Shown in pieces: positions 17,854 through 26,978 of a stretch of 64,000 nucleotides of DNA; position 1 is the first letter of the stretch, and every line of letters starts with the position of its first letter. A program made the position numbers and the translations under genes. Below the pieces are notes generated by a model. The model was not told the DNA's origin and ran no database searches. It worked only from the letters and a program-made list of their open reading frames with translations. The stretch covers positions 22,929-86,928 of the forward strand of contig NZ_VWSF01000026.1 of NCBI RefSeq assembly GCF_008629685.1, in the 5' to 3' direction. Origin of the DNA: Adhaeribacter rhizoryzae. GTDB taxonomy: Bacteria > Bacteroidota > Bacteroidia > Cytophagales > Hymenobacteraceae.

Positions 17854-18657
17854 TTACCAGCCCGAACGATTACGGCCGCCGCCCAAAATACCCCCGAGTA
17901 AGCCGGCCAAGCCACCAGAACTCATGCCGCCATAGCCGCGCCGACCGTTTAAACCACCCAAAATAGAAATAATAGAACCCAGGCCGCTGCCACCAGAACC
18001 ACCGCGGTACATACCGCCGCCCATCATGCCACCGCCTAGTAAACCACCAAGCAAGCCGCCGCCCATACCGCCCATCATGCCGTGGCTCCGGCGCCGGCCG
18101 CCACTCATCATGCGGCTAATTACAATGGGAGCCAATATTCCTAACATGCCCGTTACCATTTGGGGCGAAATACCGGCATTTTTAAACATATCGCCAAAGC
18201 CACTTTTATTTACAAACGATTGCGAGGTAGTATCTTCGCCTTTTTGCTGGGCTTCGTTGGCGGTGTTTACAAAATTATCGAGGAGGCTAAACTGCTTTTG
18301 GTTAATACCTAAATAATTAGCCATATCCTGAATATGCTTTTCTTCTTCGGGCGTATACTTGCCGTCGGCTTTGGCAAAACTGATAATATCGGTTACAAAC
18401 GAAAACCGTAACTGGCTGTTTTTAAGCTGGTCTAAACATTTTTGCAGGCTGATGGCCGAAGGATTGCGGGCTATTTGCACGACTTCTTCATGAATATTTT
18501 CGGGCAGTTCGGCGGCTTCGCCCATCAGGCGCAAAAATTCCAGTTCTTCATCAGAAGCGTGGCCGTCGGCCGAGGCCATGGTGGCCAAAGCGGCTAAATA
18601 CGCACCCCGTTCTTCCAGGGAATAATCTTTTAATAAGGTTGTCTGCTCTTGTTCCAT
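17854..18657 (-). CDS. TerB-like helical protein with Gly/Met-rich tail
   Basis: This 267-residue protein has two acidic helical repeats reminiscent of TerB/DjlA-N (AALATMASADGHASDEELEF; AKADGKYTPEEEKHIQDM), each with a D-G-x-x-S/T-x-E-E pattern. They span about residues 20-130. The C-terminal third is low complexity with GGLLGGGMMGGGMYRGG-type runs. There is no signal peptide. TerB-like domains are linked to metal or membrane stress, but no partner gene from a tellurite cluster is nearby. Exact role is unknown. Confidence 0.75.
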   Translation of the reverse strand: MEQEQTTLLKDYSLEERGAYLAALATMASADGHASDEELEFLRLMGEAAELPENIHEEVVQIARNPSAISLQKCLDQLKNSQLRFSFVTDIISFAKADGKYTPEEEKHIQDMANYLGINQKQFSLLDNFVNTANEAQQKGEDTTSQSFVNKSGFGDMFKNAGISPQMVTGMLGILAPIVISRMMSGGRRRSHGMMGGMGGGLLGGLLGGGMMGGGMYRGGSGGSGLGSIISILGGLNGRRGYGGMSSGGLAGLLGGILGGGRNRSGW

Positions 18658-18856
18658 TAGTTTTATCTGGTATAGTTCTAACTTGTCTTAACGTGCCGAA
18701 CCGGAAGTAAGTTAATGTTCTCCGTTGCGAGCCACTAAACTCAGAATTAGCCGCTTACTTATACATTTTAACAGCCCGGCGTACTGCTATAAATATTCTT
18801 TGCATTACTTACAACTGCTGGTACCGGCCCAATTAATATTTGTGGGCGCTTTTACA

Positions 18857-19288
18857 TTAAACTTTAATTTCGAATATTTTCTGTTCTTTAACTTCGGTAA
18901 AACCAGCTTGCCGGTAAAACTGGTGACTGGCAAATCGTTTGGTATTGCACCTGACTTTTATATGGGTAATCTGGTACTGGCTGGCCCATTGCGTTACCGC
19001 TGCTACTAATATTTTACCAATGCCTTTGCCGCGGTGCGGCGCATCTACCACCAGGCCACCAATTTCAACAAACCTCCCCGACTCTAACCTTATGGCGTAA
19101 AACGCATGAATCCAGCCCACTACCTCTTTATTTATTTCGGCTACCAAGGCTAAATCCGTTTTGCTTTTTAATATTTCGGCTAGTAAATCAGCAGTTTCGG
19201 CTGCAGTGGTTTGGTATCCGAGCTGGTTAGTTAAGCTTGCAACGGCCGTGCTATCCGCTACGGTTATAGCTCTAACAAATATGTTCAT
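18857..19288 (-). CDS. GNAT family N-acetyltransferase
   Basis: The 143-residue protein starts at MNIFVRAITVADSTAVASL. An in-frame start 30 bases further up would only add a non-conserved MPAQDIKLIR. GNAT motif A is present as VDAPHRGKGIGKILVAAVTQW, matching the R/Q-x-x-G-x-G acetyl-CoA loop. The end FYRQAGFTEVKEQKIFEIKV is the usual last strand. It acetylates an unknown amine. No operon partner is seen. Confidence 0.88.
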   Translation of the reverse strand: MNIFVRAITVADSTAVASLTNQLGYQTTAAETADLLAEILKSKTDLALVAEINKEVVGWIHAFYAIRLESGRFVEIGGLVVDAPHRGKGIGKILVAAVTQWASQYQITHIKVRCNTKRFASHQFYRQAGFTEVKEQKIFEIKV

Positions 19289-19536
19289 CCTGATTAGTTT
19301 TATATCTTGTGCTGGCAAGAAGGCAATATTTATTAGCGGCTTTACTGATTATTGTCATTATAATTAAGTAATTAACCGCTTTACTTTGAGCCACTAAAAT
19401 ATTAGCCGGCGTAAAACAATTAAGTTAAAAACGAAAATCGAACGCCGGCTAAAATATTAAACTCAAAACCAGATTCTGAATAGTACAATATTCTTTAGAA
19501 ATATTTCGAGTACTAATCTGCTTTAATTTTTTAACT

Positions 19537-20526
19537 ATGAAAATTATATTCTTCAGCGCCAAACCCTACGACCAGCAATTTTTTACGGAGGTAAACCAAC
19601 AATATAATTTCGAACTGAATTTTCTGGAAGCCCACTTAAACAGCAAAACGGCCGTGCTGGCCCAGGGCTACGAGGTGGTTTGTGTTTTTGTGAACGATGC
19701 CATTACCGCCGAAGTACTACAAATATTGGCAAACCAGGGCATTAAATTATTGGCTTTACGCTGCGCCGGTTTTAACAACGTAGATTTAAAAACCGCTCAT
19801 TCGCTGGGTATTAAAGTAGTACGCGTACCGGCTTATTCGCCGTATGCCGTGGCCGAACATACGCTGGCGCTTATTTTAACCTTAAACCGTAAAACCCACC
19901 GGGCCTACAACCGCGTGAAAGAAGGCAACTTTGCCCTGAACGGTTTGCTGGGATTTGATTTGCACGGCAAAACCGCCGGCCTGATTGGCTTGGGTAAAAT
20001 TGGTTTAGCTACCGCCCGCATCTTAAAAGGCTTCGGCTGCCGCGTATTGGGTTACGATGTAGCAAAATCAGAAGAGGCCGACAGCATTGGCGTGGAATTT
20101 TCTTCTTTAGATGCGCTTTATTCCCAATCAGATATTATTTCGCTGCATTGCCCGCTTACGCCCGAAACGCACCATATTATTAATGCCAGTTCTATTGCTA
20201 AAATGAAGAAAGGCGTAATGCTGATAAACACCAGCCGGGGTGCCCTGATAGATACCCGCGCGGTAATAGTAGGCCTGAAAAAAGAACAAATCAGTTACCT
20301 GGGTTTAGATGTTTATGAAGAAGAAGGCGATTTATTTTTCGAAGATTTATCGAATAAAGTAATTCAGGACGATGTTTTTATGAGGCTGCTTTCGTTTAAC
20401 AACGTTTTAATAACCGGTCACCAGGCTTTTTTAACTTCTAACGCGCTGCAAAAAATTGCCGAGACTACTTTACAGAATATTCAGGATTTTGCCAACCAGC
20501 GCGAACTTGCCAACGAAGTGAAATAA
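19537..20526 (+). CDS. ldhA: D-lactate dehydrogenase (D-2-hydroxyacid dehydrogenase)
   Basis: The 329-residue protein has the NAD-binding loop [20 protein letters not shown] near residue 150. The catalytic triad of D-2-hydroxyacid dehydrogenases is visible: Arg in [11 protein letters not shown], Glu in [15 protein letters not shown], and His in [10 protein letters not shown]. The [10 protein letters not shown] segment and overall length match the fermentative LdhA-type enzyme that reduces pyruvate to D-lactate in the cytosol. It is a stand-alone gene with about 250 bases in front. The symbol is given by similarity of motifs. Confidence 0.9.
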   Translation: MKIIFFSAKPYDQQFFTEVNQQYNFELNFLEAHLNSKTAVLAQGYEVVCVFVNDAITAEVLQILANQGIKLLALRCAGFNNVDLKTAHSLGIKVVRVPAYSPYAVAEHTLALILTLNRKTHRAYNRVKEGNFALNGLLGFDLHGKTAGLIGLGKIGLATARILKGFGCRVLGYDVAKSEEADSIGVEFSSLDALYSQSDIISLHCPLTPETHHIINASSIAKMKKGVMLINTSRGALIDTRAVIVGLKKEQISYLGLDVYEEEGDLFFEDLSNKVIQDDVFMRLLSFNNVLITGHQAFLTSNALQKIAETTLQNIQDFANQRELANEVK

Positions 20527-20547
20527 ACCCTGGCCAGGCTAGCTTTA

Positions 20548-21177
20548 CTACACAGACTTTTGCAGAACTAACGTTAAAATGCGAGGGAGTTTAGTTGGGT
20601 CATTTTCATCAAAATATTCATTCAGGTTCAGGAGCCTTAATTGGTGGTTACGGGCGGCCTGCATAAATTCCGAAATATGATGGGTAAAACATTCCAGTTC
20701 GGTGCGGCCGGCTTCGGTATCGAAGCGGGCTTTGGTGCCGGCATATTGCTTAAAGGGGTGCAGTTCGCCGAGGTAAACGTGCCCGCCCGGTTTTAGTACT
20801 TTGGCTACCTGCGCAAAAATAAAATTAAGGTCGGCAATGTGTTCCAGCACCAAGCTAAAACTTACCAAATCAAAACTTTCCGTTTCAAAAGGCCATTCGG
20901 CGGTAATATCGGCTTGCATAAAAGTTACGTTGCTGACGCTAACTTTTTCTTTGGCCCGCGCCAGCATTTCTTCCGATAAATCTACGGCCGTAACCTGCGC
21001 CGCCTTTTGAATTAGCCAAACGGTGTTTTTTCCGGTTCCGCAACCTATTTCTAGGCAATTAACAAAAGGTATTGGGCTTAATTCCTGACGCAAAGCCCTT
21101 GCTTCCAAGTCGCGGGTTTTGTTTTTATTCGTGTCGTACTGGGTTGCCCAAATATTATAAGCTTCTCTGGTTTTCAT
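20548..21177 (-). CDS. class I SAM-dependent methyltransferase
   Basis: The start chosen gives MKTREAYNIWATQYDTNKNK, a standard opening; the open frame continues 33 bases upstream without conserved sequence. The 209-residue protein has motif I LEIGCGTGKNTVWL, motif II AVDLSEEMLARAKEK and SLVLEHIADLNFIFAQVAKV, with KPGGHVYLGELHPF. These are typical of Methyltransf_11/25 families acting on small molecules. It converges with the lactate dehydrogenase gene, ends 21 bases apart. Substrate unknown. Confidence 0.9.
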   Translation of the reverse strand: MKTREAYNIWATQYDTNKNKTRDLEARALRQELSPIPFVNCLEIGCGTGKNTVWLIQKAAQVTAVDLSEEMLARAKEKVSVSNVTFMQADITAEWPFETESFDLVSFSLVLEHIADLNFIFAQVAKVLKPGGHVYLGELHPFKQYAGTKARFDTEAGRTELECFTHHISEFMQAARNHQLRLLNLNEYFDENDPTKLPRILTLVLQKSV

Positions 21178-21427
21178 GCGGATAGTTGGTTGTAAAGCCA
21201 AATAAAACAAATTATAATTCAGCCTGTATAAGGTTAGGCCCCTTAACCTTAGGCCATTTGAAAGGAGTTCAGGTATACTAGCAAAAAACGGTATCAGTGT
21301 CTCGGCTTACGGCCTTTTCTTAAATATAACAAAAGTCATTAAACTCTGCCTAATTATTGTAAATCTAGGATATAATATAAGAGAAGAATCCTTTCCTTAG
21401 CAGTAGGTAAAATACGGTTAGAATCAC

Positions 21428-21853
21428 ATGAAAAAAGAGAACAACTTGCAAAGATTTCTGGACGCTCAAGAAACTGCTTACCCTATTGCCTTAGCCGAAG
21501 TAAGAAACGGCCGCAAACATAGCCATTGGATGTGGTTTATCTTTCCGCAAATAAAAGGCTTAGGTTATAGTAGTACTTCCCAGTTTTATGCCATCAAAGA
21601 TTTGGAGGAAGCGCAAGCCTATCTTGAACATCCGCTACTAGGAAGTAGATTGGTTGATATTTGTCAGGAGTTATACAAACTGGAAAGCCAAGATGCCTAT
21701 GCTATATTCGGGAGTCCGGATGATTTAAAATTAAAATCCTCGATGACCTTATTTTCTGCCTTGCCAAATACTCATGCGATTTTCGGATTAATATTAGACA
21801 AGTTTTACCAGGGAAACAAAGACGATAAAACGCTACAAATATTAAATTATTAA
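21428..21853 (+). CDS. DUF1810 family protein
   Basis: This 141-residue protein matches the DUF1810 layout. It opens with LQRFLDAQETAYPIALAEVRNGRKHSHWMWFIFPQ split by the characteristic HSHWMWFIFPQ core. It continues with IKGLGYSSTSQFYAIKDLEEA and GSPDDLKLKSSMTLFSAL. The family is small, cytosolic and of unknown function. It stands alone. Confidence 0.93.
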   Translation: MKKENNLQRFLDAQETAYPIALAEVRNGRKHSHWMWFIFPQIKGLGYSSTSQFYAIKDLEEAQAYLEHPLLGSRLVDICQELYKLESQDAYAIFGSPDDLKLKSSMTLFSALPNTHAIFGLILDKFYQGNKDDKTLQILNY

Positions 21854-21961
21854 AAACACTTTACATTTAATCGCTTATGAGCCTCCTTTAAGCAGCCCAG
21901 TAAACCGGATTATATAAAATGGACCTCCATCAGCCTTGCTGTTGCAAAGAAAGAACTTGTT

Positions 21962-22195
21962 TTATTTAGAACAGTATTTTCTTTGTAGATCATCGGGTAA
22001 GCCTATTCCAACAAACCGATAATCACCTGTTTGAATTTTAGCAAACTCTAGCTGTTGGGCGTGTGCATAAAGGGGATGAACGGCCTCTTCCGCGCAACAA
22101 GCCGAACATAACATTTGTGTATTAAACCAGGAAGACTGTAAGGTGGAAGTTTTATCCTGGCAACGTTGACAAACGGACATATAATTTCTTTCCAT
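21962..22195 (-). CDS. small zinc-ribbon-like protein, function unknown
   Basis: This 77-residue protein has two Cys pairs, CQRCQDK and CSACC, spaced like a treble-clef or ribbon metal site. A conserved-looking tail (GDYRFVGIGLPDDLQRKYCSK) follows. The start is either the first ATG at 22193-22195 or a second Met five codons in, just before SVCQRC. The open remnant described at 22207-22380 ends 12 bases upstream. I do not recognise the family. Confidence 0.65.
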   Translation of the reverse strand: MERNYMSVCQRCQDKTSTLQSSWFNTQMLCSACCAEEAVHPLYAHAQQLEFAKIQTGDYRFVGIGLPDDLQRKYCSK

Positions 22196-22206
22196 TATTC
22201 ATTCTT

Positions 22207-22380
22207 TCATTTCCAACTCTCATCTAATCCCGAAAAGGTAATGGTACCCTCCTGTATGGCCAATACAACATAGTTTCCCTCCGGCATTATTTTAGAAAAT
22301 TTATTTTCAGTAATGTTAAGATATTTGCCAAAAATGAATTTTAGATGAAAAAAGGAAATAGCATGAAAGTTATCGTTAAG
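22207..22380 (-). pseudogene. coding-like remnant without a start
   Basis: A minus-strand frame of 57 codons ends with TGA at 22207-22209. It translates to protein-like sequence (FHLKFIFGKYLNITENK; VVLAIQEGTITFSGLDESWK). An in-frame TAA precedes it at 22381-22383, and the frame beyond that (ISRNNQKQLTRQ) also looks coding. No ATG opens the frame apart from an internal MPEGN. It may be the 3' end of a decayed gene upstream of the zinc-ribbon gene. The remainder of 22384-22842 shows no gene. Confidence 0.35.
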
Positions 22381-22860
22381 TTATTGCCTAGTCAGTTGCT
22401 TTTGATTATTTCGGCTAATTTGAAAACAGTTTAAGCAGCATCGTGCTAGCCAGTATGCGCTTCGGGCATGGAGTAAGAGTTGAACTTGAAAACCTTAGTA
22501 TAAAACAAAAGACCTAACTTTTGGAGAAACTAGCCAAAATTTTCACCTACATACTTCTTCTTTTAAATAACAGAAAAGTGGCAGCCTACAGCTATCCCAT
22601 TTAGGTAATAAATATCCGGCGTTGTTGCTGCCTCTATACTTAAGCCTTTCTGTACCACCAAAATAATTAACCTAAATTTAATCAGGCTTCCTTACAAAAG
22701 TGCTTTTCTGTAAAAACAACTAACCTTTTGTAAGGCATTAATTATCAATATATTAACCTTAACAATTTTTTAAAGAAATCTGCTTTTTATAGCAACACCT
22801 ACGTATTTATTCCAAATTTTAGGCATAACTCCCTTTTAGTGAGTGCGTAAGGTAGGTGCT

Positions 22861-23556
22861 ATGAAAAAGGAAGAAATCTTTTTATCTGATATTCAAAGGA
22901 TATTTTTAGGGAATGCACCGTGGGAATTTATGCTGGAGGTTCTTCTTCGTACCATAATTATTTACCTGGCTTTAACGGTTACTATGCGGTTGCTGGGTAA
23001 GCGCATGAATGCCCAGTTAACTATTTCGGAGTTGGCCGTTATGATTACGCTGGGCGGTATTGTTTCGGTGCCTATGCAAGTACCCGAACGCGGTTTATTA
23101 GTAGGAATGGTTATTCTGCTGGCAGCTTTGTTTTTTCAGCGGGGCTTAAACTGGCTGGGTTTTAAATTTAAGAAAATAGAAGTATTAACGCAGGGCGATA
23201 TTCAGTTGATGGCAAAAGATGGCTACCTGGATATTGCAGAAATGAGCAAAGCCAAGGTTTCGAAAGAACAGCTTTTTGCCAACCTGCGCTCGCAAAATGT
23301 GCAGCATCTAGGGCAGGTAAAGCGGGCTTACCTCGAAGCTTGCGGCCTGTTTAGTGTTTTCCGGGAAAAAAATCCGAAACCCGGTTTATCTATTTTGCCC
23401 GAGCGGGATGCAGAACTACACGAAGCCGAAGCGCGCGACAATAAATATTGTGTTTGCTTTCAGTGTGGGCAGTTGGAGTTAAAAGAAGATGTAAAAAACA
23501 GGGCGTGTGTGCGTTGTAATTGTAACGAATGGACTTACGCCGTTAAAGAAGTTTAA
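22861..23556 (+). CDS. DUF421 (YetF-like) membrane protein with C-terminal zinc ribbon
   Basis: The start ATG at 22861 is preceded by AAGGTAGGTGCT; a GTG start six codons earlier is less likely. The 231-residue protein has three N-terminal transmembrane helices (LLRTIIIYLALTVTMRLLGK; LTISELAVMITLGGIVS; VGMVILLAALFF). The cytosolic YetF/DUF421 domain follows (GDIQLMAKDGYLDIAEM; VQHLGQVKRAYLEACGLFSV). At the end is a C-x2-C...C-x-C-type ribbon (CFQCGQLELK; ACVRCNCNEW). The inner-membrane protein's role is unknown. It sits four bases upstream of a paralogue. Confidence 0.92.
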   Translation: MKKEEIFLSDIQRIFLGNAPWEFMLEVLLRTIIIYLALTVTMRLLGKRMNAQLTISELAVMITLGGIVSVPMQVPERGLLVGMVILLAALFFQRGLNWLGFKFKKIEVLTQGDIQLMAKDGYLDIAEMSKAKVSKEQLFANLRSQNVQHLGQVKRAYLEACGLFSVFREKNPKPGLSILPERDAELHEAEARDNKYCVCFQCGQLELKEDVKNRACVRCNCNEWTYAVKEV

Positions 23557-23559
23557 AGT

Positions 23560-24249
23560 ATGAAACCCGAAGAAATACATCTCGGCGATTGGGCCCGCAT
23601 TTTTATTGGCGAGAATCCGCCCGCTTTTTTTATGGAGGCACTCTTCCGCATTGCCCTTATTTATATTATTTTAATGGTATCGATGCGAATAATGGGCAAG
23701 CGCATGGGCTCGTTACTTACCCGCAACGAAATGATTGCTTTGATTTGCCTGGCTGCGGCTAACGGTGTGGCCTTACAATCGCCGGAGCGCGGAATATTGC
23801 CGGTTATAATTATTGCGGTGGTTATTATTAGCTTTCAGAAATATATTGCCTGGCGGGCCATGAAAAGCACTAAGTTTGAAAGCCTGGTACTAGACGATAT
23901 GGATTTACTGGTAAAAGATGGCTATTTGCAGCTAGACAAAATGGAACAAACGCGCCTGACCCGCGAACGCCTGATGGCCGAGTTCCGGCACAATGGCATT
24001 AATAATTTGGGCCGGGTGCAACGCGCTTACTTAGAAGCCAACGGTAAGTTTTCTATCCTGCAATATTCCGATGAAAAAATTGGCTTATCTACCTTACCCA
24101 CCTGGGACAAAGATTTTCAGGACTCGTTGCCGAAAGCACCTGCAAATTATGCCTGCCGCAGTTGCGGCAATATTGTAAAAGGCCCTAAACCAACCGAAGA
24201 ATGCGACCGCTGCCATCATCAGGATTGGGAAGAAGCCATAATTACCTAA
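23560..24249 (+). CDS. DUF421 (YetF-like) membrane protein, tandem paralogue
   Basis: The 229-residue protein repeats the layout of the preceding gene. It has transmembrane helices near residues 24-90 (IALIYIILMVSMRIMGKRMG; MIALICLAAANGVALQ; VIIIAVVIISF) and a DUF421 domain (DDMDLLVKDGYLQLDKMEQ; INNLGRVQRAYLEANGKFSI). A C-terminal ribbon with C-x2-C pairs ends it (ACRSCGNIVKG; ECDRCHHQDW). The first Met lies three bases after the previous stop, so the pair is one transcript. Duplicated YetF genes may form heteromers; that is inference. Confidence 0.92.
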   Translation: MKPEEIHLGDWARIFIGENPPAFFMEALFRIALIYIILMVSMRIMGKRMGSLLTRNEMIALICLAAANGVALQSPERGILPVIIIAVVIISFQKYIAWRAMKSTKFESLVLDDMDLLVKDGYLQLDKMEQTRLTRERLMAEFRHNGINNLGRVQRAYLEANGKFSILQYSDEKIGLSTLPTWDKDFQDSLPKAPANYACRSCGNIVKGPKPTEECDRCHHQDWEEAIIT

Positions 24250-24318
24250 CTTTTTTGGTTTAAGAAAAAATCACCTGTAAAAAATTCTTTAACCTTTATC
24301 CAGGTTCTAACCAACACC

Positions 24319-24341
24319 CCGGACGGTGCCTCACCGTCCGG
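24319..24341. terminator. hairpin between convergent genes
   Basis: A 10-bp perfect stem CCGGACGGTG/CACCGTCCGG with a 3-base loop sits 70 bases past the YetF pair and 117 bases past the end of the nitrilase gene. It may serve both sides. No long T-run is seen, so it could instead be a repeat-derived hairpin. Confidence 0.5.
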
Positions 24342-24457
24342 AAGGTTACCGATAGCCTTACAGATTATTAACTATAAACTGCCATATTAAAAACACAAAG
24401 AAATATTCTGCGAGATTGGCATAGATCGTAAAATCCAAAGTTTAGTTAAAGGTGGTT

Positions 24458-25414
24458 CTACTCCTCGCCCGGGTTTAGCCAAACCACTTTTTGGTCGGGG
24501 GTATGCGGCTGGCCAATAATATCGCGGTATAAATCGGGCCGGCGGGCTTTTTTGTAGCGGTAACCGCCGGCATTTTTAAGTTTATCGGGGATTAGGGTGG
24601 CAATGGCAATATCGTTATCCAGTTTCCGGCATTCGGCAATAATATCGCCAAAAGGGTCAATAATCATAGAGCAGCCATTTTTTAGTTGGTCGTCGTCCAT
24701 ACCAATAGGGTTGGAAAAAACTACGTAGATGCCGTTGTCGTAAGCGCGCGCGGGCAGCCACTTCATCAGCCAGTCTCTGCCTTTCATGCCATCAAACTCA
24801 AGCCTCAAAGAAGTGGGATCGTTCTCACGGTTTTCCCAAAGTTTAGGTTCTACAAAGCCGGCGCCGGGCCGCGTAGAGGGCGTGCACATGGTTACGTGCG
24901 GGGTAAAAATAATATCGGCACCCAGTAAATTGGTGGCTCTTACGTTCTCAATAATATTGTTATCGTAGCAAATTAAAATGCCGCACTTCCAGCCAAATAA
25001 TTCAAACACACAATAGCTATTGCCGGGCGTAATATTGGGGTTAATAAACGGATGCAGTTTCCGGTATTTGGCTACCAGTCCGTTTTTATCTACGCACACG
25101 TAGCCTTTGTAAATTTTGTCGGCTTCGTCTTTTTCGAAAAGCCCGGCTAATATTGCAATGTCGTGGCGGCGGGCTATTTCGGTTAAGCGTTTTACACTGG
25201 GCCCATCCGGAATAAACTCGGCTACTTCCAACATCTGGGCTTTAGAAAGCGGACGCGCAAACGTATAACCTGTAACAGAACACTCGTGAAAAGAAATAAC
25301 CTTGGCGCCTGCTTCGGCAGCTTGCCGGCTCAGGTCTTCAATCACGCTTAAATTATATACTTTGTCGTTGCTTTTATTCTCGAACTGAGCCGTCGCAATT
25401 TTAAGTTTTTCCAT
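24458..25414 (-). CDS. carbon-nitrogen hydrolase (nitrilase superfamily)
   Basis: The 318-residue protein shows the Glu-Lys-Cys triad of the superfamily: Glu in VISFHECSVTGYT, Lys in AKYRKLHPFINP, and Cys in CGILICYDNNIIENVRA. Further segments (ADIIFTPHVTMCTPSTRPG; GIYVVFSNPIGMDDDQLKNG; GCSMIIDPFGDIIAECRK) fit the fold. Members cut amides or nitriles, for example carbamoyl or amide compounds; the specific branch is not clear. It is cytosolic and has no operon partner. Confidence 0.93.
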   Translation of the reverse strand: MEKLKIATAQFENKSNDKVYNLSVIEDLSRQAAEAGAKVISFHECSVTGYTFARPLSKAQMLEVAEFIPDGPSVKRLTEIARRHDIAILAGLFEKDEADKIYKGYVCVDKNGLVAKYRKLHPFINPNITPGNSYCVFELFGWKCGILICYDNNIIENVRATNLLGADIIFTPHVTMCTPSTRPGAGFVEPKLWENRENDPTSLRLEFDGMKGRDWLMKWLPARAYDNGIYVVFSNPIGMDDDQLKNGCSMIIDPFGDIIAECRKLDNDIAIATLIPDKLKNAGGYRYKKARRPDLYRDIIGQPHTPDQKVVWLNPGEE

Positions 25415-25549
25415 TGTTATTGGTTTGAAGTTTCAGGCCTGAGGTTTGCTTTACAGCAATTTTTAACCTGCCACTTTCCTGATTATGGTAATTGTATAAA
25501 TATTCAAATAACTATTTTAATTTAGATAAAAGTTAAGTCTTTGGAGTCT

Positions 25550-25634
25550 ACATTTGTCATTCTGGGAATACAAGTATTCCGGGAGGAACCTATTTAGTTA
25601 CCTGCTACATAGTTTCCTCCTGAATGACAAATGT
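25550..25634. repeat. Repeat family A, copy 2, with nested palindrome
   Basis: The outer arms ACATTTGTCATTC and GAATGACAAATGT are perfect complements (13 bases). Compared with the other copies, about 20 bases carrying GGAATACAAGTATTCC are inserted after GTCATTC, itself a palindrome. The rest matches the AGGAACCTATTT/AGTTTCCTCCT pattern. It occupies the gap between nitrilase and the acetyltransferase (25415-25746), where no gene is seen. Confidence 0.8.
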
Positions 25635-25746
25635 GGGTTTCTTAAACCTATATTCTTCATACTTTTGCCTTTGGCATAATTACTAATTATTAAATAAACA
25701 CGCCGCCGCTTCAAGTTCTTCTTTCTGAATTTTACAGCGCTATTAC

Positions 25747-26253
25747 TTACAGCTTAGGTCGTCTTACGGCATAAATCAGTTCATCTTCAAAATTCCCGTT
25801 TTTATAAAGGGTTTTAATTAAATGCGCTTCCAGCACAAAACCGGCTTTTTCCAGCACCCGCTGCGAAGCTTTATTCGAGCCAAAAGGCCGCGCAAATATT
25901 CGCTCAACGTCCAGGTTTTGAAAGGCAAAAGCTACCATTTGCCCAATGGCTTGGGTAATAATGCCCTGCCCCCAGTACGGTTCGCCCAACCAATAGCCCA
26001 ACTCCGCATTTTTCCGGTATATATCGGTTTGCGGATGTATACCAATGCCTCCGGCTGCTTCGCCGTTTACTTCAATGGCAAATATTTTAGACGGCGTGTT
26101 GCTGGTAGCAAAACCGATAAAATTTTGGCCATGCTCGGATGTATAGGGATGCGGAAACTGATCGGTCATGAACTGGGCAATGGCGGCATTGTTGGCATAT
26201 TTCACCAAACTGTCTAAATCTGCCAGGGTCCAGGGCCGAAGCTTGAAATTCAT
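25747..26253 (-). CDS. GNAT acetyltransferase, RimJ/RimL-like
   Basis: The chosen start gives MNFKLRPWTLADLDSLVKYA, a typical opening; the open frame runs 57 bases further up without conserved sequence. The 168-residue protein has RKNAELGYWLGEPYWGQGII, the motif A variant of Acetyltransf_3, and ERIFARPFGSNKASQRVLEKAGF, the motif B signature. The ending LYKNGNFEDELIYAV is also typical. It acetylates an unknown amino group, possibly of a protein or metabolite. Confidence 0.92.
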   Translation of the reverse strand: MNFKLRPWTLADLDSLVKYANNAAIAQFMTDQFPHPYTSEHGQNFIGFATSNTPSKIFAIEVNGEAAGGIGIHPQTDIYRKNAELGYWLGEPYWGQGIITQAIGQMVAFAFQNLDVERIFARPFGSNKASQRVLEKAGFVLEAHLIKTLYKNGNFEDELIYAVRRPKL

Positions 26254-26432
26254 CTGGTTAGTTTTTGAGGATGTTCTAACGGAAAACCACAGGGCTAAAA
26301 AGGCCCGCATAAACTAAAAAAGAAAGATAAATATTTGAACGGACAAGCCAAGCCGGAGGCCCTGTTTTTTTAAACTACTTTACTGGATATTAGCCACCAG
26401 CCTACGTTTATACGTTAGCCCTCATCCAAAAT

Positions 26433-26465
26433 AAAAAAGCAAGCTTTAGTAGCTTGCTTTTCTTT
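26433..26465 (-). terminator. intrinsic terminator of the Gly-rich small gene
   Basis: An 11-bp stem AAAAGCAAGCT/AGCTTGCTTTT with a 5-base loop and flanking A/T runs ends 10 bases past the stop of the gene at 26475. Confidence 0.7.
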
Positions 26466-26474
26466 TATTATGCT

Positions 26475-26759
26475 TTAAGATTTACCTTCCGGCGGGCCAT
26501 CGCCTTCAAAGCCGCCAGTTAAATGCGAGCCTTCCATGCCGCCAGTGTTGCCGCCGCCTAAACCACCGGCTTTGGCAGCATTGCCGGCGTTTCCGGCCCC
26601 ACTACCTTTACCGGCATCCTGGTCGTCGGTCTCATCACTACCTTTCAGCTTATGCTTTTTTTCTTTGTCGTCGCCGGCATGTGGACCAGTATTATTATCT
26701 ACCCCACCACCAGAGGTATTATCGTTTCGGGCAATAAAATTTATTCTGTATTTCTTCAT
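26475..26759 (-). CDS. Gly/Asp-rich small protein, function unknown
   Basis: The ATG at 26757-26759 gives MKKYRINFIARNDNTSGGGV; 42 more upstream bases are open but unlike coding sequence. The 94-residue product is low complexity, rich in Gly, Asn and Asp with charged runs (DDKEKKHKLKG) and GLGGGNTGGMEGSHLTGG. It has no membrane segment or signal peptide and is probably disordered. A terminator follows closely, which supports a real transcript. Confidence 0.6.
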   Translation of the reverse strand: MKKYRINFIARNDNTSGGGVDNNTGPHAGDDKEKKHKLKGSDETDDQDAGKGSGAGNAGNAAKAGGLGGGNTGGMEGSHLTGGFEGDGPPEGKS

Positions 26760-26978
26760 AGCGCAAATATTTATCTGCCTATTCTTACGGGCATCTGGCA
26801 ACCAGGTATATTAAAATTAGCCGAAAATTAGCCCTTACGTATAAAAATTAACATCTGAGATAAGCTTTTTCAGAAGCATAAACATACTTACCACCACCTT
26901 AGAAGCCGGTAAACAACCATATTTTCACCTTACTTTTGGTATCCGAAACAGTTAAAAATTACAAAAACCTGAATCCGT

